Source of the DNA: Ruminococcus sp.
GTDB taxonomy: Bacteria > Bacillota > Clostridia > Oscillospirales > Ruminococcaceae
DNA length: 34,523 nucleotides
Direction: 5' to 3'
NCBI GenBank assembly: GCA_017624895.1
Contig: JAGAMB010000070.1
Span: 1-34,523, forward strand
A program made the translations under genes and the position numbers. Within the stretch, counting starts at the first letter, position 1, and every line of letters begins with the position of its first letter. Positions 1-5,496 of this stretch are shown here, one piece after another. Below the pieces are notes generated by a model. That model saw nothing but the letters and a program-made list of their open reading frames with translations, ran no database searches and was not told the origin of the DNA.

Positions 1-72
1 CTTTTTTCAAGTTTTTTTAAAAAACTTTTTCAGCACCGCTTTCCGTTGCGCCGTCCATCAGACAGCTTATCT

Positions 73-101
73 ATTATATCACATCTCTTTGAGCTTGTCA
101 A
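73..101 (-). promoter_or_regulatory. Strong leftward sigma-A promoter (proximal of a tandem pair)
   Basis: On the minus strand a perfect TTGACA (96-101) and a perfect TATAAT (73-78) are separated by 17 bp. Upstream of the -35 box is an A/T-tract region (about 105-135) resembling an UP element. The transcript would run left out of the window. No coding gene is seen between it and base 1. The perfect boxes, A-tracts and tandem arrangement are typical of rRNA or tRNA operon promoters; that identity is inferred. Confidence 0.75.
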
Positions 102-241
102 GTCTTTTTTAGAAAAGTTTTTCTTTTAATTTTCTCAGAGGCTATCCAACCCCCATCAGATAATCATTACTTCCCTCAACTTCACTTCTCATTCCTATGC
201 GATTTTTAAGTTTCTGCTGTCGTTCCCTGACGACAGTATTT

Positions 242-270
242 ATTATATCATACCTTTTCGGTTTTGTCAA
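242..270 (-). promoter_or_regulatory. Strong leftward sigma-A promoter (distal of a tandem pair)
   Basis: On the minus strand TTGACA (265-270) and TATAAT (242-247) are separated by 17 bp, 169 bp upstream of a near-identical promoter at 73-101. The initial transcript can form a hairpin with arms TGTCGT and ACGACA. A/T-rich sequence lies upstream. It reads leftward with no protein gene in between. Confidence 0.75.
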
Positions 271-377
271 CTCAAAGTTTATACAAATTTCAATGATTTT
301 TTTGTACAAATTAACTCCAATTCAAAAATAAATCGACTTTTTTCTCTCATCATTGTATTATTTATGTTTTTGTACTA

Positions 378-406
378 TTGATTTTGAACGCAGAATATGA
401 TATACT
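378..406 (+). promoter_or_regulatory. Promoter of the phospholipase-C-like gene
   Basis: TTGATT (378-383), a 17-bp spacer and TATACT (401-406) lie about 30 bp upstream of the start codon at 436. The predicted leader is only about 23 nt and contains the ribosome site AAAGGAG (424-430). Confidence 0.65.
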
Positions 407-435
407 TATAGTGCAATTCAATGAAAGGAGTCACT

Positions 436-1473
436 ATGAATATTAATTCTACCGCCCGCAAGATGAGCTCCCTTGCGAAAGAAATTCTAAATGAACGAAA
501 CGCTGAACCCTCATGCGTACATAAAAATCTTACTCTGCGTGCGTTGATAATGTTAAAGTATATACATCCGGACAGCGAAGATATATTCGCTCCTTTGTCT
601 AAAACACTTATCACTTTCTCAAAACGTCCGGACAGACAGGGCGATTACGAAAAAGGCCCCGGCAGACATTATTATTGTGCTGTCACACCAAAACTCAAAA
701 AAATCAATACTGTTAATGGCTATTTTCGTAATGGAAAGGGCAAATGCTACAAGAGTGCAAGGGTTATGTTTGAAGAAGACTACACAATGGCTCTTACAAT
801 GTATATTGCCGGATATCAGCAGAAATCCGCTGAATTTCTTGGAAGGGCAATTCATATGATTTCAGATATGTGCTGTATCCCTCATGTTTCCGGTATGACT
901 TATTTTTCTTCTGCAAGCGCTTTTCACAAGGCATATGAAATCCTTGCAGAAGCAATTTATCCGGATCTTGTACCGCGTCAGACAAACCCTGAACTTCCTG
1001 ACTATTTCGCTTCAGATTCATCATTAAAAAATTCAATTAATCGTCTTGCACTTGATACTGCCTGTGGTCTTAAAAATATTGACGACGATCCGGTTAAAGC
1101 CATTACTTCTCATTTACAGCGTACAGAACGTGTTATTGCGGCGCTTCTTGTCCGTTTCATACACGATATAACTGCTCACGAACAGGACGCACATTACATC
1201 ACAAATAATTCAGGATGCCGCATTATGAGAGGCACAGCTCCTCTTACAGTAAAAATCACCGAAAAAGGTATCACATTTCACGGTGTAAATCCTTCGCCTG
1301 AATCAAAAATTAATGTAAATGAACGAACATTCTACGCAGCCCACCGTCATGATGGCCTTTACACCCTTTCACCTGTAAAAGATAAAGAAGGTCGCGTTCT
1401 TGAAGTTTCTGACGGCAAGCTTGTATGGCATAAATTTGATCCCGTCCGCGGCGAACAGCTTTTCAAGCTGTAA
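436..1473 (+). CDS. Zinc-dependent phospholipase C-like protein
   Basis: The 345-residue product resembles the zinc-dependent phospholipase C / S1-P1 nuclease fold. The central segment has the zinc-ligand pattern HxxxDxxxxxH (His140, Asp144, His150), with further candidate ligands at His30, His78 (after a GPGR segment) and His164. Family members hydrolyse phospholipid or phosphoester bonds with a three-zinc centre. The start at 436 was chosen over 421 because AAAGGAG (424-430) sits 5 nt upstream, whereas the 421 codon has no ribosome site. No signal peptide or membrane segment is visible, unlike secreted clostridial alpha-toxins, so a cytoplasmic role or unusual export is possible. The last hundred residues form an unrecognised domain. 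It has its own promoter and terminator, so it is monocistronic. The fold assignment rests on motif spacing only; the substrate is unknown. Confidence 0.6.
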   Translation: MNINSTARKMSSLAKEILNERNAEPSCVHKNLTLRALIMLKYIHPDSEDIFAPLSKTLITFSKRPDRQGDYEKGPGRHYYCAVTPKLKKINTVNGYFRNGKGKCYKSARVMFEEDYTMALTMYIAGYQQKSAEFLGRAIHMISDMCCIPHVSGMTYFSSASAFHKAYEILAEAIYPDLVPRQTNPELPDYFASDSSLKNSINRLALDTACGLKNIDDDPVKAITSHLQRTERVIAALLVRFIHDITAHEQDAHYITNNSGCRIMRGTAPLTVKITEKGITFHGVNPSPESKINVNERTFYAAHRHDGLYTLSPVKDKEGRVLEVSDGKLVWHKFDPVRGEQLFKL

Positions 1474-1515
1474 TATAAGGTGAAAATCCCACAGCATTAA
1501 ATCAGACAGTCATAT

Positions 1516-1560
1516 AAAGCCACTTTTGATATATAAGTCAAAAGCGGCTTTATTTTGTTT
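1516..1560 (+). terminator. Rho-independent terminator after the phospholipase-C-like gene
   Basis: A 14-bp stem with one mismatch (1516-1529 pairing with 1538-1551; arm AAAGCCACTTTTGA) is followed by the T-rich run TATTTTGTTT. It lies 43 bp after the stop codon at 1473. Confidence 0.8.
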
Positions 1561-1566
1561 ACATCA

Positions 1567-1595
1567 TTGACTTTATGCAGAAATTATGTTATAAT
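1567..1595 (+). promoter_or_regulatory. Promoter of the truncated membrane gene
   Basis: TTGACT (1567-1572), a 17-bp spacer and TATAAT (1590-1595). The start codon of the next open frame is at 1773, so the leader would be about 170 nt. I see no riboswitch class I can name in that leader. Confidence 0.65.
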
Positions 1596-1772
1596 TATTG
1601 CACCACCAATTATACATTTACAGAAAGGGAATTTATAAAAACGCAGGAAAGTTGTCGCATTTAAATTTTTCTGACGCGGAAAATTTCTTTATGCCAAGTA
1701 CAAGTATTTGATAGCAAGTTTTAGTTGGGTGGCAATAACTCAGCAACAAAAAATCATACTGAGGAGATGCAA

Positions 1773-1940
1773 ATGAATAAGTTCAAAAATAAAATTCCTA
1801 TTATTGCAGGAATATTATTTCTTGTGACAAATATCATAGCTGTATTATCCGCTTGGATAACAGATACCCACCGATATGACCTTGGAATTTCGTTTTCAGC
1901 TTATGTCGGATTAAGCCGTCCGACTTCTGTCGTATGGTGA
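1773..1940 (+). pseudogene. Truncated multi-pass membrane protein (5' remnant)
   Basis: Only 55 residues remain. They begin with a basic N-terminus (MNKFKNK), a membrane segment at about residues 8-27, and a short extracellular-like stretch that stops at TGA. GAGGAG (1761-1766) sits 6 nt before the ATG at 1773, so this was a translated gene. It has a strong promoter. The reading frame stops exactly where homology to the inverted-repeat element at 17126-17285 begins (about 1929), so I infer that insertion or rearrangement of this element removed the 3' part. The family is not certain; the pattern recalls small four-helix DUF998-like membrane proteins. An intact small protein of 55 residues remains an alternative. 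Confidence 0.5.
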
Positions 1941-2008
1941 GGAAGTCCAACGATGACAGGCAGCATTTATGCCATTAGATTTGTCTACTGTTGTTTTAGG
2001 GATTGGTA
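1929..2008 (+). mobile_element. Half copy of a MITE-like inverted-repeat element
   Basis: Bases 1931-2008 match the reverse complement of the right-hand half of the element at 17126-17285, with 5 differences in 78 positions by eye. The copy ends in the same terminal sequence AGGGATTGG followed by TA. The opposite terminus (CCAATCCCT) is not found upstream, so one arm has been lost or replaced. It carries no coding capacity and abuts the truncated gene at 1773-1940. Confidence 0.75.
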
Positions 2009-2038
2009 TATAATTCAATTTATCAGAGATGTAACAAA

Positions 2039-2073
2039 AAATCCTGAGAAGAAACAAGATCTTCTCAGGATTT
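2039..2073 (-). terminator. Terminator of the cation exchanger gene
   Basis: A perfect 13-bp stem (2039-2051 with 2061-2073; arm AAATCCTGAGAAG) with a 9-nt loop is followed on the minus strand by a run of Ts. It lies about 40 bp after the leftward gene's stop codon at 2115. Confidence 0.85.
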
Positions 2074-2114
2074 ACTTTTTTATGACCGCTGCACTTCGGT
2101 GAATTCAGAATTTT

Positions 2115-3038
2115 TTATCTCATAAAAATATATGTGGTATATACTGCATACAGCCCAATCATTATCAAGCCATGAAGTCTGCTGAGCTTTTTTTTCTTGA
2201 AACACATAGCCATAACTATAGCTGTCATTACAATAAGAACTGCTGTATCAATAATGTTCTCCATTGAAAATACAATAGGAGAAATTGCAGCAGCCGCACC
2301 AAGTACAAACAAAATGTTGAAAATGTTTGAACCTACAACATTTCCTACAGCCATATCTACTTCCTTTTTACGAGCTGCAACAACAGATGTCACCAACTCA
2401 GGCAGACTTGTACCAAATGCAACGATTGTCATACCAATAAGATTTTCCGTCATTCCAAACGCACTTGCAATGTCCGACGCGCCGCTGACAACCATTTTTC
2501 CGCCTACAACAATTGCCGCAGCACCGCCGATTACAAATAAAAGAAGTTTCCATACAGGCATTGACTTATACTCATCCTCTGCTTCCTGTCTTGCCTTTTT
2601 AGCAGATGCAACCATAAGATAAAGGAACCCTGCAAATACTGCAAGGAGAATTACACCATCAAGATGACCTACAGAGAAACCTAAAGCACCAAGCCCCATA
2701 AGAAGTCCCACAGCTGCAATTGAAATCGGGAAGTCACGTTTCAGCGTGTCCTTATTGATAGCAAGAGGACAAATAGCTGCACATACACCGCAGACAATCA
2801 TAAGGTTGAAAATATTTGAGCCAACGGCATTGCTGACAGCAAGCTCATTTTTACCAGCCAATGAAGCGCTGATACTTACAGAAGCTTCCGGAAGGCTTGT
2901 ACCCATTGATACTACTGTTAGTCCTATGATAAGCGGTGGTACTTTCAGTATTTTCGCTGCTGCTGAACTTCCCTCAACAAAATAATCAGCACCCTTGATA
3001 AGCAGTACAAAACCTGCTATCAGAATTAAATACATCAT
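2115..3038 (-). CDS. CaCA-family sodium/calcium (cation/H+) exchanger, YrbG-like
   Basis: The 307-residue integral membrane protein has the two inverted alpha repeats of the calcium/cation antiporter superfamily. Each contains the G-T-S-L-P-E core followed by A-V-x-N-x-V-G-S-N-I-F-N, at about residues 46-81 and 202-238. About ten hydrophobic segments fit the family, and the length matches bacterial YrbG-type exchangers (300-330). It probably exports Ca2+ (or another cation) in exchange for Na+ or H+ across the cytoplasmic membrane. AGAGG about 8 nt upstream supports the ATG at 3038. It is monocistronic, with a promoter at 3142-3170 and its own terminator, and it is divergent from the permease gene at 3490. 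Ion specificity cannot be read from the sequence. Confidence 0.9.
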   Translation of the reverse strand: MMYLILIAGFVLLIKGADYFVEGSSAAAKILKVPPLIIGLTVVSMGTSLPEASVSISASLAGKNELAVSNAVGSNIFNLMIVCGVCAAICPLAINKDTLKRDFPISIAAVGLLMGLGALGFSVGHLDGVILLAVFAGFLYLMVASAKKARQEAEDEYKSMPVWKLLLFVIGGAAAIVVGGKMVVSGASDIASAFGMTENLIGMTIVAFGTSLPELVTSVVAARKKEVDMAVGNVVGSNIFNILFVLGAAAAISPIVFSMENIIDTAVLIVMTAIVMAMCFKKKKLSRLHGLIMIGLYAVYTTYIFMR

Positions 3039-3141
3039 CGCAATAACCTCTTTTCTTTTCCTCTGCGCCAGAGAAAAAACGTTTTAATCACAGTACCGCA
3101 ACAAATCGTCACGCGACCTCTTGGCAGTCCTTACATAATGG

Positions 3142-3170
3142 ATTATAGCATAAAACCGCAGCAATTTCAA
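3142..3170 (-). promoter_or_regulatory. Promoter of the cation exchanger gene
   Basis: Minus-strand TTGAAA (3165-3170), 17-bp spacer and TATAAT (3142-3147) with the extended -10 TGC. The predicted leader of about 97 nt contains a small hairpin CTCTG-CGC-CAGAG (3061-3073). Apart from that hairpin, 3039-3141 holds nothing I recognise. Between this promoter and the rightward one at 3357 lie about 185 bp without recognisable sites. Confidence 0.75.
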
Positions 3171-3356
3171 GATAAAAATTACAAATCAGCCTACGTCCCA
3201 CTTGTTTGCGCGTGATGTTTTTGTGAAAGCCTGGTGATGATACCATTAAAATCAGGAGATATTTCTGTATTTTTATAAGCATTATAAACATATTTTTTAC
3301 ATAAAAAGTGCTAATTAGATGTATTTCGCAGAAAATGAGAAAAAATGATTTTTTCC

Positions 3357-3385
3357 TTGCAATTCCCCGAAATTTGTGCTATAAT
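3357..3385 (+). promoter_or_regulatory. Promoter of the ArsB/NhaD-type permease operon
   Basis: TTGCAA (3357-3362), 17-bp spacer and TATAAT (3380-3385) with extended -10 TGC. The spacer (TTCCCCGAAATTTGTGC) closely resembles that of the MATE exporter promoter at 33634-33662 (TTCCCGAAATATAGTGC). Transcription would begin near 3392. Confidence 0.8.
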
Positions 3386-3391
3386 CTCATT

Positions 3392-3470
3392 TGGTATTGC
3401 TTCACCAAGTAATTCCTGATGAACATCATATATCAGGTGTTAATTGATGGTGCAGTATTATAATTCATAT
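3392..3470 (+). ncRNA. Candidate structured leader RNA upstream of the permease
   Basis: Starting at the predicted transcription start, one elongated stem can form: TATTG/CAGTA (3395-3399 with 3453-3457), CACC/GGTG (3403-3406 with 3449-3452), AATT/AATT (3411-3414 with 3442-3445) and CCTGAT/ATCAGG (3415-3420 with 3432-3437), with an 11-nt apical loop. No U-tract follows, so it is not a plain terminator; the ribosome site (TGGAGGT, 3476-3482) lies just downstream. It does not match a riboswitch class I can recognise by eye. It may be a regulatory leader or only a stabilising 5' fold. Confidence 0.4.
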
Positions 3471-3489
3471 ATAAATGGAGGTCTTTTTT

Positions 3490-4842
3490 ATGTTAGCAGC
3501 ACAGATATTCGCCGTTATCATCTTTCTGGCGATGTTCGTACTTATCGTGCTTGACAAAATCGAACGACACCTGGTTACTCTTGGCAGCGGTATCCTTACC
3601 CTTATTGTGGTATTCGGTATCTGTATGAGGGATGGCAAAGCCATATGGGATATTATCGCCATAAAGGATTTCGTTAAATCCGATTTCTGGTATCAGGTAG
3701 CCGAAAGCGAAAGCAAAGGCATCAACTGGGCAACTATTGTTTTCATTGCCGGTATGATGGTTATGGTTGAAGGTATGGCAAAAGCCGGCTTCTTCCGCTG
3801 GCTCTGTATGAAGATAGCTTTTCTGGTAAAATGCAAAACTATCCCCATATTTGTAACATTTATGATAATGTCAGCTGTTCTTTCAATGTTCATCGACAGT
3901 ATCACCGTTATTATGTTCCTTGCAGCTGTTACCATTGAGCTTGCACAGCTTCTCAAATTCAATCCCATCCCCATGATCCTCGCGGAGGTGTTCTGCGCTA
4001 ATCTTGGCGGTTCTGCAACAATGTGCGGTGATCCCCCGAATATCATTATCGGTACATCTCTTGGCTTCTCTTTCTTCGACTTCCTTATGAATACAGGTGT
4101 ATGTGCAGGTATCTCTCTTATATTCTCCGTTGTATTCTTCTATTTTGCATTCAAAAAAGAACTTGTTTCAACATCAGGTGAAGTTGTAGATATCTCAAAG
4201 CTGCCTGATCCATCATCTGCCATTACAAACAAGAAGGATTTCATAATCAGCACACTTATTTTTGCTCTTGCTGTTGTTCTCCTTGTAACTCACTCTATCA
4301 CACATCTTACAGTTGCTACGATCGGTCTTGGAATTGCTGTTATTACTCTGCTCACCGCAGGAAAAAATGCTCTTGAACTCATTAAAAAGACTGACTATAA
4401 AACTCTTGTGTTCTTTATTGGTCTGTTTATCGTTGTCGGTGGTCTTGAGGAAACAGGTATTCTTGAATATATTGCCGAATTTATACGCACAATAAGCGGT
4501 GGAAATCCATATATTACAATTGCTATTATCCTCTGGATCTCTGCTATTGCAAGTGCATTTGTTGATAATATCCCCTTTGCGGCTACTATGGTTCCCGTTA
4601 TCCAGAGCCTTGCAGCATCTACAGGTATTCCGATTAATACCCTCGCCTGGACGCTTGCTATTGGTACAGACGTAGGCGGAAGTGCAACACCAATCGGCGC
4701 TTCTGCAAACGTTGTAGGTACATCTGTTGCAGCAAAGAACGGCTACCCTATAAGCTGGGGACGCTACTGTGCAAAGCTCGCTCCCGCAACTATAATTGTA
4801 CTTGCAATTTCAACAGCTTATATATTCTTCAGATATCTTTAA
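3490..4842 (+). CDS. ArsB/NhaD-superfamily anion/Na+ permease (SLC13-like)
   Basis: The 450-residue polytopic membrane protein has about 11 hydrophobic segments. It carries the family signature G-G-S-A-T-x-x-G-D-P-P-N-I-I-I-G in its first half (about residues 174-189). A related segment near the C-terminus reads D-V-G-G-S-A-T-P-I-G-A-S-A-N-V-V. Such internal duplication is typical of the ion transporter superfamily that includes ArsB, NhaD and P-protein. It moves an anion or Na+/H+ across the cytoplasmic membrane; the substrate cannot be told. The start at 3490 was preferred over 3475 because TGGAGGT (3476-3482) lies 7 nt before it. The cytidylate-kinase-like gene follows after 18 bp, so the two are co-transcribed from the promoter at 3357. 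No arsR-like gene is nearby, which argues against arsenite as the obvious substrate. Confidence 0.85.
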   Translation: MLAAQIFAVIIFLAMFVLIVLDKIERHLVTLGSGILTLIVVFGICMRDGKAIWDIIAIKDFVKSDFWYQVAESESKGINWATIVFIAGMMVMVEGMAKAGFFRWLCMKIAFLVKCKTIPIFVTFMIMSAVLSMFIDSITVIMFLAAVTIELAQLLKFNPIPMILAEVFCANLGGSATMCGDPPNIIIGTSLGFSFFDFLMNTGVCAGISLIFSVVFFYFAFKKELVSTSGEVVDISKLPDPSSAITNKKDFIISTLIFALAVVLLVTHSITHLTVATIGLGIAVITLLTAGKNALELIKKTDYKTLVFFIGLFIVVGGLEETGILEYIAEFIRTISGGNPYITIAIILWISAIASAFVDNIPFAATMVPVIQSLAASTGIPINTLAWTLAIGTDVGGSATPIGASANVVGTSVAAKNGYPISWGRYCAKLAPATIIVLAISTAYIFFRYL

Positions 4843-4860
4843 TATTCAAGGAGGTTCATT

Positions 4861-5454
4861 ATGTCACAGATCATTATTTCAGTAGGACGTGAATTCGGAA
4901 GCGGCGGACGTGTAATCGCTGAGGAGCTTGCCAAAAGATTTGAACTGCCAATTTACGACCGTCATCTTATAACAGAAATAGCCAACAGAACAGGTATGAC
5001 CACAGAGCAGATCGAAAAGCACGATGAAGCTCCCAAGACACGTATTATTTCACGTCGCGTAAGAGGCTACAGCAATTCAATCGAAGATAACATTGCTGAA
5101 ATGCAGTTCGATTTTATCCGTAAAAAGGCTGAAAGCGGCGAATCTTTCGTAGTTGTGGGACGCTGTTCAGAATCAAAACTCCGCGATTTTGACTGTCTTT
5201 GTTCATTATTCATTATAGGTGATATGCCTTGTAAAATCAAGCGTATTATGAAGCTTTATGATATGAATGAGTCTGAGGCTGAGGACTTTATCCAGAAAAA
5301 AGATAAGAAGCGTAAGCGCTATCACAATTACCATGTTAAGCTTCATTGGGGCGATTCAAGACTTTATGACCTTACAGTAAACAGCAGCCGCCTTGGAATT
5401 GAAAAAACTATTGATTTCCTTGAGGGATATATCAAGGCAAGAATGGGTAAATAA
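4861..5454 (+). CDS. Cytidylate kinase-like family protein (Cytidylate_kin2)
   Basis: The 197-residue protein fits the cytidylate-kinase-like P-loop family rather than classical cmk. The N-terminus has the modified nucleotide loop G-R-E-F-G-S-G-G-R (residues 9-17), then Y-D-R-H-L (about 33-37), a central V-V-V-G-R-C strand-loop, and a basic lid region K-K-D-K-K-R-K-R. Members probably phosphorylate a nucleotide or similar small molecule in the cytoplasm, but the substrate of this subfamily is not established. AGGAGG (4850-4855) precedes the ATG. It is the second gene of a two-gene operon with the permease, and the terminator at 5469-5492 closes the unit. The recurring pairing of a transporter with a kinase-like partner hints at a functional link (for example phosphorylation of an imported substrate), which is inference. 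Confidence 0.8.
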   Translation: MSQIIISVGREFGSGGRVIAEELAKRFELPIYDRHLITEIANRTGMTTEQIEKHDEAPKTRIISRRVRGYSNSIEDNIAEMQFDFIRKKAESGESFVVVGRCSESKLRDFDCLCSLFIIGDMPCKIKRIMKLYDMNESEAEDFIQKKDKKRKRYHNYHVKLHWGDSRLYDLTVNSSRLGIEKTIDFLEGYIKARMGK

Positions 5455-5468
5455 ACACATACAGTCAG

Positions 5469-5492
5469 AGGGTACCGAAAAATCGGTACCCT
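5469..5492. terminator. Bidirectional terminator between convergent operons
   Basis: A perfect 10-bp stem AGGGTACCGA/TCGGTACCCT with a 4-nt loop of As lies between two genes that face each other, ending at 5454 and 5497. T-rich sequence follows on the plus strand (TTGTTT). Confidence 0.85.
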
Positions 5493-5496
5493 TTGT

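Noticed and set aside
1620..1720. Cyclic-di-GMP riboswitch-like words (ACGCAGG, GACGCGG)
   Set aside because: The paired helices and tetraloop receptor of that class cannot be drawn from this sequence.
1725..1775. GGGTGG segment resembling a T-box antiterminator
   Set aside because: The required continuation ACCGCG is missing, no specifier stem or terminator is seen, and the downstream gene is not amino-acid related.
2197..2985. Plus-strand open frames opposite the cation exchanger
   Set aside because: They are antisense shadows of a well-supported gene and lack ribosome sites.
3109..3291. Small minus-strand frame upstream of the cation exchanger
   Set aside because: It overlaps the exchanger promoter, has no ribosome site, and shows no family features.
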